From: Riptortus pedestris
Taxonomy: Eukaryota > Arthropoda > Insecta > Hemiptera > Alydidae
DNA length: 64,000 bases
Direction: 5' to 3'
Assembly: GCA_019009955.1 (NCBI GenBank)
Contig: CM032228.1
Coordinates: forward strand, 252,159,501 to 252,223,500
Positions 22,222 through 33,110 of the stretch are shown here, piece by piece; the stretch's first letter is position 1, and every line of letters starts with the position of its first letter. Made by a program: the position numbers and the translations under genes. The notes under the pieces were generated by a model. It was given only the letters and a program-made list of their open reading frames with translations. It was not told the origin of the DNA and did no database searches.

Positions 22222-22272
<51 letters not shown>

Positions 22273-22754
22273 ATATATATATACATATTTGTCTGTTAAC
22301 GCTCTAGCGGTCGCAATTTTTGTTTGATAGGAACCAAACTCGGAATTTAATCGTTCTATGTAAAAAGGAAGATCAAGTTCGTTAATGGCTGAAATCGGAC
22401 CAGTGGGAGGGGGGGTTTAGAGGGGGGCATTTTCGAAAATTCGAAATATCTCCGTTACCATACGTCGGATCAAAAAATTGTATAGAACTAATCTTATTGC
22501 AAATTAAATTTACTATAAATATTGTTCTATACATTTATTCTGTATCTTTAATATTAACCGAGATATTTGGATTTGTATTGTGAGTGTGGTCGGCTATGTT
22601 CGGGAGTTTCCGCCGAGCGCACTAGCGCTAGTGTGGCCGTTTCACTAACTATTCGTCCTCGTGAGAATAGGTTATTACTAGGCAGATTTCTCGATTGTAA
22701 AACTTCACGTGGGAAATCTGCTTAGTTTACGCAGCCCCTGCGTGACGGACTTTT
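22103..22754 (-). mobile_element. HINE-like element inserted in hAT
   Basis: Complete copy from TAGCAGATTTCCCTTAAGGG to CAGCCCCTGCGTGACGGACT, with TA tracts at 22229-22283. It separates the transposase remains from the right terminal repeat of the hAT. Confidence 0.88.
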
Positions 22755-22829
22755 GTACTAGGTGGCAAAGGGCCGCACAAGAACCTCGCGGAGGCCGCAG
22801 GTTCCCCACCTCTGGTTTAGACCATCAAT

Positions 22830-23420
22830 AGTTAAACAATATTAGTTCTATGACATTTTACGAACCGACGCATACTAATGGAGATATTTCGAATTTTCCA
22901 ACCCCCCCCCCTTTAAACCCCCACTATTCCAATCAATATTTCAATAATTCATTAGCTAAAACGTATAAATTTCGACTAAGGTAGAGATCAACGAAGTATT
23001 TTCGAAACAAGAACGTAAAATCTTCCTTGATGACGTCATCACAACGAATTTGCATGTATCTGCCATAGTGACAGCTTGATATGTTAATGTGACATAAGTA
23101 GCAGTGGGTGGGGGGGGGGGCTTACTGTAGGCTGAAGCCCAAAATGCCCAATATCTCGGGCAATATTCATTACAGAGAAAATATGTAAATAACAACATTT
23201 ATAGGCAATTAAATTTGCAATAAGATGGCTTCTGGACAATTATTTGATCCAACAAATAATAATAATGACGAAGATTTTTGAAAATCCTTTCCTCTAAACC
23301 CCATTCAGATTTCAGCCGATAACGAGCTTGACATTTAGTTTTACATAAAACGCTTATATATCGAATTTGGTAACGATTAAACAAAAATTGCGACTACTAG
23401 AGTGGTAACAGATTTATATC
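22830..23420 (+). mobile_element. HINE-like interior without ends
   Basis: Family interior motifs (GGAGATATTTCGAATTTTCC, GATGACGTCATCACAACG, AAAATTGCGACTACTAGAGT, GGTAACAG) are present in order; both termini are missing. Confidence 0.65.
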
Positions 23421-23432
23421 TTTACTAGCTCA

Positions 23433-24423
23433 GATACCCGGTTTCGCCGGGGAATTGATTTGAGGCTGATTGGTGATGGTATTTTTTTGGTAAGGCTTTA
23501 CTTTGCACACTATTTTGACATTTACCCGTCCCAGAGTTTAGGATTTATACCCGTTGTTGGCATTTGCTAATATTAAAATTATTTTTTTATGTAAGACTTC
23601 ACTGTCCTCCATATTGTCATATTTCCCGTATCCTGTGCATTATGCGTAGATTTCAGTTATTAAAGACAAAATATTAACGTAGATTTGAATTAATTTTTCC
23701 AGGTGAGGTACTTGATAGGTCAAATTGGAATGAATTGTTGAGCAAAATATTACTTGTTCCACACATTGTTCCTGGAGAAATGCATAAAACAAAAGTTAAT
23801 CTAAATAACAAAGTAAACAACTTTTGTTATGTGCATGTTTGTCGAAAAAAAATAGACAATGAAATATCGCGAATTTTTATTTCAGGCCTCCCTTATAACC
23901 CCCACTCCCGTTCTAACCTAAACATTTTAATATAGCTTATAATCATGGAAGAATTAATGCTAATTGACATACCGAGTTTTGTTAAGTTCGGTTCAATCGT
24001 TAGCGCCCAATAAAATAGTTGATTCCCGCTCCGTTTAATTTGTAATTGAGAGTAACTTTTGTCGTACAACAAAGTATAAACGAGATATACACTAAAAAAT
24101 TAAAGCGGGAGCCAACAATTTCATTGGTCACTAACGATTGAACCGAACTTAGCAAAACTCTAAATGTAAATTAGCATTAATTCTTCCATGATTATAAGCT
24201 ATATTAAATGTTTTATTATAGGGTTTGGGTTATCGGGGAGGCCTGAATACAAAATTAGCGATATTTCATTTTCTATTTGTTTTTAGGCAAACGTGCACAA
24301 AACAAAATTTGTTTTTTGTGTTTTTAAAAGTAGCTTTTGTTTTAAACATAATATTATTAAAATGAATATCCTAATCGCTTGAAATACAACGCTGGCTTGA
24401 AGGCGTCTGTCGGGACCGCTAGT
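23433..24423. mobile_element. element with TAGC-type ends and internal fold-back
   Basis: Begins ACTAGCTCAGATACCCGGTT and ends GGGACCGCTAGTA, inserted where a HINE-like copy has its TA tract. It contains inverted arms 23820-24030 and 24104-24312 of roughly 80-85% identity. Ends of the TAGC...ACCCGG kind are common on insect repeats, but I cannot name the family. Confidence 0.55.
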
Positions 24424-24440
24424 ATATGTATGTATGTATG

Positions 24441-24499
<59 letters not shown>

Positions 24500-24532
24500 C
24501 TGTGTGTGTGTGTGTGTGTGTGTGTTTGTGTA
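24424..24532. repeat. (TATG)n(TA)n(TG)n microsatellite
   Basis: Three dinucleotide or tetranucleotide blocks in succession, giving false Tyr-Ile and Cys-Val frames. Confidence 0.95.
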
Positions 24533-24834
24533 TGGAGAGAGTTTTAAGCCTTCATATCCTTTTGAAAATGAACTGTCATTTTCATGAAGATTTGACCTCG
24601 TGACCTTTACTCCAAATATTGAATTTGTCAACCAGTTTGCGTCATACATCAACTCTGACAGCTTTACAAGGACGAGAATTTTCCAGCTTTCCTCAGGAAA
24701 TAATGTTTCATTTTTTCTTTCTTTATTTTAAATTGTATCCGTATATTGTTATTAATTTTTTTTTACTTAAAACATCTCCTCTGTGTTTCAAAATAACAAT
24801 TCTTTATTAAGTTGTGTAAAAAGTTTGCTGTGAT
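24533..24834. other. no gene seen
   Basis: Begins with GAGAGAGTTTTAAGCCTTCA, shared with the sequence after the TG tract near 16115. Otherwise unrecognised and T-rich. Confidence 0.4.
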
Positions 24835-24937
24835 TCAGATGAGTTAAGGCGTTGGTCTTAATCCCATTTGGTAAACCTTGAGGAGCGATTCCCGTTTGGG
24901 CAATAGGAATTTATTTAGTGACGAACTCATGAAATAA
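24835..24937 (+). mobile_element. tRNA-derived SINE fragment
   Basis: Contains GAGTTAAGGCGTTGGTCTTA, GGTAAACCTTGAGGAGCGAT and the body TTTATTTAGTGACGAACTCA. It is cut off by the 5' end of a HINE-like copy at about 24940. Confidence 0.65.
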
Positions 24938-24939
24938 AA

Positions 24940-25226
24940 GTCCGCCACGCAGGAGCTACGTAAACTGAGCAGATTTCCCACGTGAAGTTTTACAATAGAG
25001 AAATCCGCCTAATAACAACAGTAGTAGTAAGGAATATCTAAACCTATTCACGAGGAACGAATAGTTACCGAAACGGCCCGCACTAGCTCTCGGCGGAGAG
25101 TCCCGAACATAGCCGACTCCTGCCGACCACACGCATGCATACAAATGCAAATATCTCGGTTAATATTCAAGATACAGAATAAATGTATAGAACAATATTT
25201 ATGGTACATTTAATTTGCAATAAGAT
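24940..25226 (+). mobile_element. HINE-like element, 5' half
   Basis: AGTCCGCCACGCAGGAGCTA, GCAGATTTCCCACGTGAAGT, and the interior up to TTTGCAATAAGAT. The 3' half is missing. Confidence 0.78.
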
Positions 25227-25394
25227 ATACTTATGTATTCTGTTAATAAAATATTTCTTGTACAATATTAAATATTTCCTTATACCAATTACATTTTGAC
25301 AGAACGCATTCGAATTTTCTTTAAATATATGGAGCACAATAAAAATGAACAAACGCGTTAGAAGTGCGTTTTACCGCTTTAACAGAATTGGTTT
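25227..25394. other. no gene seen
   Basis: AT-rich and unrecognised. Confidence 0.35.
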
Positions 25395-25396
25395 TT

Positions 25397-25998
25397 AGCA
25401 GATTTCCCTTAAGGAAATCAGCTATTGAGGTCGTACTCATGACGCGATTTTCGAAAAATTTCTCCAAATGTCCATCGATCCTACCCATAAGATGACAAAA
25501 ATGAGGTCCGTTCAAATATATATATATATATATGTCTGTTAACACTCTAGCGGTCGCAATTTTTGTTTAATCGTCACTAAACTCGGTATTTAATCGTTTT
25601 ATGTAAAAAAGAAGATCAAGTTTGTGGGAGGGGGGCTTAGAGGGTTTTTTTTTTCCCGAAAATTCGAAATATCTCCATTACTATACGTCGGATTGAAAAA
25701 TTGTATAGAACCAATCACCTTGCAAATTAAATTTACTATAAATAGTGTTATATACATTTTTTCACTATCTTGTGTATGTACTGAGATATTTGCATTTTTT
25801 AGTTTTCGGTCTTCAGTAAACCCCCACTCCCACTCGTCTCATATTTTCAATATTCTATTATGTTATGAAGCACTTTATTTGAAGCTTAAATACCAAATAT
25901 TGCTCTCATTGAACTTCTAAGTTTTGAGATAAATGCAAATACGTGGCGCACGTGGGAAATCTGCTTAGTTAACGCAGCCCCTGCGTGACGGACTTTTT
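25397..25998 (-). mobile_element. HINE-like element, complete
   Basis: TAGCAGATTTCCCTTAAGGA at the left, a short (TA)n at 25516-25533, CACTCTAGCGGTCGC and interior, then CGTGGGAAATCTGCTTAGTT and AACGCAGCCCCTGCGTGACG at the right. Confidence 0.85.
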
Positions 25999-26383
25999 AA
26001 TGATTAAACTAAACATAGAATATAATATGAGATGACTTTATTTTTGAGTGGGGCGCTGGTGGAAAATCTGATTTATATTCACTCGTAGTTGGATTACTCT
26101 CCTGATGCTTAATCTCTTTGTTGCCGCTTGTCAATAAGTCAGCAAGTCTTGTGAGTAATTCTATAAAGGAGAGATATTGCCATAAATCAATAATGGAGTT
26201 ATCCAGAGAAAATAAAGCCCCGATTTAGGAAGTTCTCTTCCAGGCTGGAATAACAGGAGATGCCTGGAATAACATCCAGGATAATACGGCAGTTTATTCG
26301 GCTCAGCTATCTTATCCTCCCTCTCACATATATTTATTTACTATCAACGACAGAATTTTTTTTATTTTTCGCTGTTTTCTTTT
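25999..26383. other. no gene seen
   Basis: No recognisable element or coding frame. Confidence 0.35.
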
Positions 26384-26500
26384 ATCAGATTTCCCTCGGG
26401 GGACATCTGCTGTCGAGGTTGGCGCGGTTTTTGAAATATTTCCTCAAGTTTCCATCGATCCTACCTAGAAGATGACGAAAATGAGGTCCGTTGAAAATGG
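26384..26500 (-). mobile_element. HINE-like 3' fragment
   Basis: CAGATTTCCCTCGGGGGACA, TCCATCGATCCTACCTAGAA and AAATGAGGTCCGTTGAAAAT, followed by a (CA/CG)n tract. Confidence 0.7.
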
Positions 26501-26581
26501 AACACACACGCACGCACACACACGCACAAACCTATTTATATACTTGCCTGTCTTGGCTCGCAATTCTTATTCTCTTCTTAA

Positions 26582-26672
26582 GTCCATGTTCGGGCGCCAG
26601 TTAAGTATAAAGTATGCGTGAAAGCCTTTTTAAAAAGTACTTTTATTGATAGTAACAGTTACAAAGTTAAGG
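26582..26672 (-). mobile_element. LTR retroelement fragment with tRNA-Lys primer-binding site
   Basis: On the minus strand 26599-26582 reads TGGCGCCCGAACATGGAC, matching the 3' end complement of tRNA-Lys at 17 of 18 positions as I recall it. Just upstream on that strand is what would be the end of an LTR (about 26672-26600), with an AATAAAAGTA polyadenylation-type signal. The rest of the element is missing. Confidence 0.5.
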
Positions 26673-26674
26673 AA

Positions 26675-27163
26675 GTCCGTCACGCAGGGGCTGCATAAAC
26701 TAAGCTGATTTCCCACGTGAAGTTTTACAATAGAGAAATCTGCATACTGGTAACACAATACCACCGTGATTAGATAATGAGAAATCTTTCAGTTAATTAA
26801 AATAAATTCCTAACTGAAACGGCTTCTGAATTGTAAGAATAACTTATATTTTAATAACTCAAATTTTAGTAGTCCAAGAACTAAAGAAGGGGGGGGGCGG
26901 ATGAACAGAACGTATTAATATTCAAGATAGAGAATAAATGTATATAACAATATTTATAGTAAATTTAATTTGCAATAAGATTGGTTCTATATACCTATTT
27001 CGATCCGACGTATAGTAACGGAGATATGTCGAATTTTCGAAAATCCCCCCTCCTCTCCCACTGGTCTGATTTCAGCCAATAAAGAACTTGATTTTTCTTT
27101 TAACATAAATCGATTAAATACCGAGTTGGGTTAGAAATATTGCGACCGCTAGAGAGTTAACAC

Positions 27164-27225
<62 letters not shown>

Positions 27226-27344
27226 GAACGGACCTCATTTTCGTCATCTCCTGGGTAGGATCGATGGACATTTGAGGAAATTTTTCAAAACTCGCGTCAT
27301 GAGTACGACCTCAATAGCTGATTTCCCTTAAGGGAAATCTGCTA
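26675..27344 (+). mobile_element. HINE-like element, complete
   Basis: GTCCGTCACGCAGGGGCTGC at the left, the interior with CCACCGTGATTAGATAATGA, (TA)n at 27168-27220, TTTTGAACGGACCTCATTTT, and AAGGGAAATCTGCTA at the right followed by AAA. Confidence 0.9.
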
Positions 27345-27382
27345 AAATGGAAGGGATTATAAAGGAGATAAATGCTGATGTT

Positions 27383-27836
27383 TGTGATGTCCCCTAGCCG
27401 TAACTTTCGCTACGAAAATGAGGTCATTCGAATTTCCTGGTTGGTGGGGGTTGATGTATACATGATTTTTTGAAAAAAGAAGTAGATGAAAGGAGCCGAC
27501 CGATGGTCAAGTTCCTTCTCGGCAATGCCCGTCGGGGATCTAGATGTGTCTAAACGGGTCTCTATCATGTTTTCCGACAAGCTATAAAAAGGGCCCAGGC
27601 CACACCGAGTTTTAGTTTGTTCTCAGCTCTCTTCAAGTGAATAACAGTGCGTTTAGTGCAGCTTCAGTGAAGATCAGTGCGTACTGTGAGCAGTAATTGA
27701 GAACAATTAACCAAGTTTGTAGTGGATTGTTAAATAAATTGTGCAGGCTTATGTAAATCGTTACTAGTGCGATATCCTCTTTCGTCGACCGAGTGCTAAA
27801 CATATCTTATCCAGCCGAAACTTCGAGTAAAGAACA
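27383..27836 (+). mobile_element. solo LTR, plus strand
   Basis: Starts TGTGATGTCCCCTAG and appears to end in AAAGAACA. It has a TATA box (TATAAAAAGGG, 27583), a TCTCAGCTC initiator-like word about 30 bp on, repeated CAGTGCG words, and TTAAATAAATTGTGC as a polyadenylation signal region that resembles the LTR at 2393-2961. No clear target duplication or internal sequence was found. Confidence 0.65.
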
Positions 27837-28109
27837 TTTTTTAATTTTATTTATTTATACAGGAGCAGCCTGTCGCATTTTTGGCGATTTGGCTCAAAGT
27901 TTCACAATGTAAAATGAAAACAAAATTATAGAAAAAAAAAAACTGACACAACAAATAAAAAATTAAATACAACTAATAATCATTAAATACTAGTAATAAA
28001 GACAATTAATAAACATAAGACTAGCAATAAAGACAACAATTTAAAATGGTTTAAATAAAAAAATTATTTTATTTCTATATACTAGTACATTTATATTATT
28101 ATTTTTTTA
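27837..28109. other. possible non-LTR 3' tail; no gene
   Basis: TTTATTTATTTATACAGGAG at 27846 reads on the minus strand as a 3' end with an (AAATA) tail, like the tails of the non-LTR relics at 28110 and 46887. The rest is AT-rich. Confidence 0.4.
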
Positions 28110-28860
28110 TTTTATTTATTTAGTTTTGTGCCCCACAGCGATAGCGATTGGCATTATTAGGATGATATATTTACCCCTTCATGTGCTTACCTTTTTGTAC
28201 TTTTATATTATGGAAAATATTTCTTTAATATCTGATTCTTTCTCATATCCCCCGTGCTTTGTCTAAAGGATACAATAAAAGTTAGCCCATTTAAATCTTT
28301 TTAGGTATCTGTAGACCTATTCTATTTTATATTATATGTTTTTGTAAATGTTGATGTGTTTTAGATATGTTAGTATTTGTGGAATATATTGGCTGCTGTC
28401 AGTTAATAGTTGTGTCATATCGTGGGGTATGTGAAGGTTTTTTCGTTGGATGCAGTCTGTCAGTATGTGTTTTATCGTAAGGTCTTTGTTGCAGTATTTG
28501 CATATAGGGTTATCAGTCCTTGTCATTAAGTGTCAGGTGTGTGTGGCCGATCCTGAGCCTGGCAAGAACTACTTCCTCCCGTCTAGTACTCCTATGGCTC
28601 GATGGCCACTCCTTAATAGTACTTTTGATACTCCGGAGGTGGTTCTTTACTTCCATCCATTCTGATTGCCATTTGTTTAGGATTCGGTGGCGTATATGTC
28701 TCACTATGTCTTCGTATAGTAAGTTTGTTTGTGTGTATTGAGTTTGTTGAGTAATTAGTTTAGCCTGGTAGTCTGCTGGCGTACAAAGACCAAGGTCGTT
28801 GTGTCCTGCCAGCCAATATAGGCTAATTGGAGGATATAGTAAGGATTAGAGGATGCCAGA
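28110..28860 (-). pseudogene. non-LTR retrotransposon, 3' part with RNase H remnant
   Basis: Minus-strand translation gives the end of an RNase H region (WLAGHNDLGLCTPADYQAKL), then KWQSEWMEVKNHLRSIKSTI, RREEVVLARLRIGHTHLT and CKYCNKDLTIKHILTDC, the typical C-terminal zinc-knuckle region of jockey-type polyproteins. It is followed by a tail ending in TAAATAAA. The 5' part is absent, as usual for dead-on-arrival LINE copies. Confidence 0.8.
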
Positions 28861-29087
28861 TCTGTTGGATGGGAAATCTGCTTAGTTTACACAGCTCTTG
28901 CGTGACGGACCGTAAGTTTTGAAGCTTACGTAAATCGTTACTAGTGCGGTATCCTCTTTCGGCGACTAAGTGCTAAACATATCTTACCCAGCCGAAACTC
29001 CTACTAAGGAGTACTGGCGGATAGAGGATGTCAGATCTGTTGAGTGGGAAATCTGCTTAGTTTACGCAGCTCTTGCGTGACGGATTT
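28850..29087. repeat. direct repeat of a HINE-like 5' end flanking an LTR tail
   Basis: 28850-28912 and 29024-29087 both read GAGGATG(C/T)CAGATCTGTTG, GGGAAATCTGCTTAGTTTAC and TCTTGCGTGACGGA. Between them, 28923-29004 copies the last 80 bp of the LTR at 27383-27836 (CGTAAATCGTTACTAGTGCG, GCTAAACATATCTTACCCAG). Confidence 0.75.
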
Positions 29088-29460
29088 CTATGTTGATTAC
29101 TATAGTTTTTCTGCGTGTATTGGGGGGGGGGGGGGTATTTCTACTAGGTGCTGGGAGTAGGGACATCGATCGGCGCCTGCGCACTAGGCCCACCAGCTAT
29201 AGGCGTCCAGTAGTAGCGCGCCCTCCCCCGCCTCGTCTTCAAGGTAGGGCCTCTCTCTCTCTCTCTATCTCTCTCACTATCAGCATAACATATACAAACA
29301 ACAACAGCAATTCCCGCCAGAAACACACTAGTGTCAGGCAGCCCTTATCACTGGCACTGATAAGAGATTGGATCCGCCCAATATCCTCCTTGATTGCTCT
29401 GCTACCTGTCAACTTGAACTACCCCTCTCTCTCCCACCCCCACCCTCCCCACTAAGGCTC
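29088..29460 (+). other. GC-rich island; candidate exon or promoter region
   Basis: A local GC-rich block in AT-rich DNA, with GGCGCCTGCGCACTAGGCC (an NRF-1-like word), a CT/GA dinucleotide stretch (29251-29278) and a good donor-like CAAG/GTAGGG at about 29243. A 121-codon plus frame (29090-29455) runs through it, rich in Arg, Pro and Ser, with no recognised similarity. It could be an upstream exon or an alternative promoter of the navigator gene 8 kb downstream; its reading phase does not fit exon 37256 directly. Confidence 0.3.
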
Positions 29461-29714
29461 ATTTATTAATAAATTTGACAGGAGTCAACATTTTTTGTCT
29501 AAATCTATTATGCAGGTTTGTACCGCCTTCCATTATTATATACACTCCATTACCCAATTTTATGCACACTCCGTTTAAGATCTGAGGGATATTTATACTT
29601 CATTTAACATTTGAGAGATACCACGCTTTTATTTAAACTTTTAGCTTTCCCCGAACTTCTGAATTTCCAAAACATTAAACGTAGTAAATGTTTATACTCT
29701 GTCAATACAAAAGG

Positions 29715-30150
29715 AGTATTTTGAATAACAACCAGTATGGATACTGAAAAAATGTTTGCTTTTTCTTTCATTCGGAGTGTACTGCTTTACGAAAGCAAAA
29801 GGTGGGCTCTTCACAAAAGGGAATATAATATATTTAAAGCAATGGAAATATTGGACTTTAAAAATATCCATTGTGGAAGTTCTATATGAGGTAAGTGAAA
29901 ATAAAAGCCTCAAATGAGAATGAAACTTCTTGGACATGTCTTAAAGCACAACGGTTTCATCAGAATTATATTTGAATGTAAGATCATTTGGTTTAGGTAA
30001 GAGGGGGGTCTAGAAAGACATTTTCTGAAGTCGTCAAACATCTTATGTATTTGGGTGGGTATAGCGATATGAAGAGAGCAGCTTTCAAAATAATCCAATG
30101 ATTGTTACGACAAGACTTAGCCTTTAGTTCTTGGTGATGACAATGACTCA
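29715..30150 (+). pseudogene. non-LTR retrotransposon C-terminal relic (endonuclease-RT type)
   Basis: Plus-strand translation in broken frames reads RSVLLYESERWALHKREYNI and FKAMEILDFK, then RMKLLGHVLKHNGFIRIIFE, and YSDMKRAA before TRLSL-like codons. These match the end of RTE/CR1-type endonuclease-reverse transcriptases common in insects (SVLLYGSETW, GHILRHNGL). Stops and frameshifts interrupt it. Confidence 0.7.
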
Positions 30151-31365
30151 GTAAATAATATACGATCTATTCATCATGATCTGAATGCTAAGTGTTCTAT
30201 CCGTAACCACTGTCTTGCCGCACTTCATCCATGAGATGCTTGGCGCCTTTCAAAATTACTTCCTAGTTCCTCTACACTTGACGCAATATGAATATACACT
30301 TTTAATTTCTTTCGAGCCCAAATCATTCTGGAGGCTTTTTACCAAATCTACATTTCCATTATTCTGATCCATTATATTCTTCTCTAAACCGATTGACTGA
30401 GCAAACTTCTATGCTTTTTGTTTTTTTACTTCTATTCTCCTATGTTAGTTATAATACTCCTTTTGTTTTCGAAGGCCTATTTAGCTCTTATGATATCCTT
30501 CTATCGACTTCAGCTCTACTATCATTGTGTACATACTCGTAAATATCATCAACGTATATCACTAGGAGGCAAAGGGTCAAATTATTAAAAACACTTTATA
30601 CTTCTAACCCACTTTGTTAAGAATTCATTCTACATGTTTCTTGTTTTCTGTAACTCACCACGAAAATCAGAACGGCCAATTGCTAAATGAGGCGTCCTTC
30701 CTCTATGCCAGCTTGTCGAGTCTGATAAAATGACAGGCTGCAATCTCATGACACATAGAATCACCAGATACAGTCGATAGCTACTTTACTTGATTTTGTA
30801 ATCGGTTGTACTGCTATGAACATATTTTGTTAAATACTTATTATAAACTTCCCAAAAGAAGTTTTATCAAAGAATAAAACTTAGCTATCCGTTAACTAAG
30901 ATTTTAAAAAGTGTACTTAAATTTCTTATATTTATGTTTTTGTTTTCCTATTTTTAAATAAGTGTATGATTTCTTTTTTATTTTATGATGTTTCTTAACC
31001 TCTCCAAAATCCTATCACTATCAAAATCAATCTTATGTCTTAGTTTAAGAGCATCATCAGTAAAAGAAGTCGTATTACCCATTTCATACACATTTTTAGA
31101 ATGTTTTTCTTTTCTCTTTTTTAAAAGTTACCAAGACTCCCCTGAGTAAGTCTTGTCTCAATTTAAACAGATATCTGATAAAATTATATTTCAATTCTCT
31201 TCATCTTTCAAAGTGTCCTTTACATTATTAAAAGTATTTTTAATTTTATCATTATATGCCCAAACAAATTTCTACAAATGTTTTGGCTTCCATTTGAAAT
31301 TATGGGATTATATTGCAACGTTTAAAAACACGAAAGATTTCTTATAACGGTCTTCTCCCTTTTGT
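30151..31365. other. no gene seen
   Basis: About 1.2 kb, AT-rich. Short frames exist but none resembles a known protein, and no element ends were found. Confidence 0.4.
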
Positions 31366-31587
31366 TGTTTGTTATTTATTAACACTTTAACTATTAAAGC
31401 TAATCCGGGTCGAGTTGTTTATAGGTTACCAATCTTTTTTAGCGAGGCTGGGGCTGAGGATTCAATTTAATGAGGTTGTCACTAAATGAATTCCTATTGG
31501 CCAGGTAGTAATTAAACTCCCGACTGTAGGTTTACCAAATGAGTTTAAGACCAACACTTTGGCTCAAATGGCTAACCCGAGCCTCTT
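31366..31587 (-). mobile_element. diverged tRNA-derived SINE
   Basis: Same order of motifs as the copy at 15691 in minus orientation: ATTTATTAACAC, GGTTACCAATC, CACTAAATGAATTCCTATTG, GGTTTACCAAATGAG, GGCTAACCCGAGCC. Confidence 0.7.
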
Positions 31588-31865
31588 GTTAATAATTAAG
31601 AACCTGTAAAGCAATAACAAATATTATTCTGTGGATGAAGCAAAAACTTTATTAATAGAACAAAATTTTTGACTACCCAAATGCATTGGGTTGGTTAACA
31701 CATGGCTTGATAATCCACGTGACTGATGTTTTTTACAATAGTTCTAATAATTTTGAAATTATTTTCATAATTAAAGTAAATTACAATGGCCTCAATTCTG
31801 GAAACTAAATGTTAATGAAGGAAATAATTGTATAAATCTACCTGTTTAAGAAAATAAAAAAAATA

Positions 31866-32070
31866 GGCGTATGGGTTAGGAAAGTGAGTTAAGGGTTGGT
31901 TTTAATTCACTAGGTAAAGCCTGGATTCATGGATATGATCTCTACCTGGACAATAGTCATTTATTTAGAGACAGACTCTTTAAATAACATCTTTAGTCCT
32001 AGAAAAGGATGGTAACCTATAGATAACTCTTTCCAATTAGCCATAGTAGCATTAAAGATAATAAATAACA
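31866..32070 (+). mobile_element. diverged tRNA-derived SINE
   Basis: Plus orientation: GGTTAGGAAAGTGAGTTAAG, TTATTTAGAGACAGACTC, GGATGGTAACCTATAGATAA, CAATTAGCCATAGTAGCA and an AATAAATAA tail. Confidence 0.7.
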
Positions 32071-32109
32071 ACAGTAAATAGAAGATATAAAAATAATAAT
32101 AAAGGAAGA

Positions 32110-33110
32110 AATGTCTCGTTAAGTGTAGGATGTGCAATGAAAAATGTGGATAAATTCATCATAGTGCATGTTGTGAGGTATTGACAGCAACAGAATATTT
32201 CCGGAGGCACAATAATGTTGCTAAAGTATACCACCAGGTACTAAATACCTTAATAATGAGCTACCTTATAGTTATGCCCCTCAATTGCAGCTTAAAAAAT
32301 ATAATGCAAAAATATATTGGGATCAAGTGATGAGTCATACCGAACATCATAATAAGCCTGATATTCTTGTAATTTACAGGAAAGAAAGAAAACAGCTGAC
32401 ATCATTGATATCACTGCCTGAAATTATGAGAATATAAGTAAGTCTTACGCTGAGAAAATAGGACATCAGGATTTAGTTATCATCATAAAAGATCTTATCA
32501 GTCTAGGTTTTTTCCCAATCGCTTGAATTGTAATATCAACAACTGGCTTAGTTCCAAAAAGAGTGACCCTGAAGTAGTTCTATTAAACTCCTCAAGAATT
32601 CTTCACTCATTTTTCATTAAAAAAATACAAACAAATGCAGTTATTGGTTACAACCTCTGCTATAATTGTATCCAGCCATCTCAGAGTAAAATTAATAATA
32701 ACAAGGAATTTTAATGAAACTCTGCATGGTGGTTGATAGGGAAGTCCTATTTTATCACTCTAAACCTCAAAATTAACTTGAAAAAGATCAAATTAAATGT
32801 TATTGATCTGAACGACTGATATAAGTAATGTTCACCAGATGTTCCCATCATTAATAAGGAAATAAAATCAGTTGATATTGTTGACTTTTCGGTACCAAAT
32901 GATGGAAATGTTCATAAAGCAGTTATCGAGAAATAGAGATAATATCAACTCTTAGCTTCAGAATTGACATATAATCGCTTCAAATTAGAATCAGTCAGAG
33001 TTACTGCCACTGTTATTTCGACTAATGGACTTCGACCTAAAAATGCTGCACAAAATATTCAAATTTACATGAAGAGATCGCTTGATATACTCTAAAATCA
33101 TAATTATTAG
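32110..33110 (+). pseudogene. two tandem relics of a non-LTR reverse transcriptase 3' region
   Basis: First relic, 32110-32640: CRMCNEKC, then YFRRHNNVAKVYHQVL, HNKPDILVIYRKE, KTADIIDITA and IVISTTGLVPK in broken frames. Second relic, 32855-33110: KSVDIVDFSVPNDGNVHKA, then RFKLESVRVTATVISTNGLR with PKNAAQNIQ. Both follow the same order seen at the C-terminus of many animal non-LTR polyproteins (Cys-His knuckle, RRHN, D-x-A-x-PN, PIVIS-x-x-G). Many stops are present. Confidence 0.6.

Larger units (their letters stand above)
20126..22814 (-). mobile_element. hAT transposon broken by two HINE-like copies
   Basis: Perfect 15-bp terminal inverted repeats CAGAGGTGGGGAACC (20126-20140) and their complement (22800-22814). 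The flanking octamers GTTCAGGG and GTTTAGAC match at 5 of 8 positions, as expected for an old 8-bp target duplication. It carries minus-strand transposase remains and two later insertions at 20730-21466 and 22103-22754. Without them the element is only about 1.3 kb, so much of the transposase is deleted. Confidence 0.85.

Noticed and set aside
20126..22814. A domesticated hAT-derived host gene
   Set aside because: Stops, missing domains and two insertions show it is dead.
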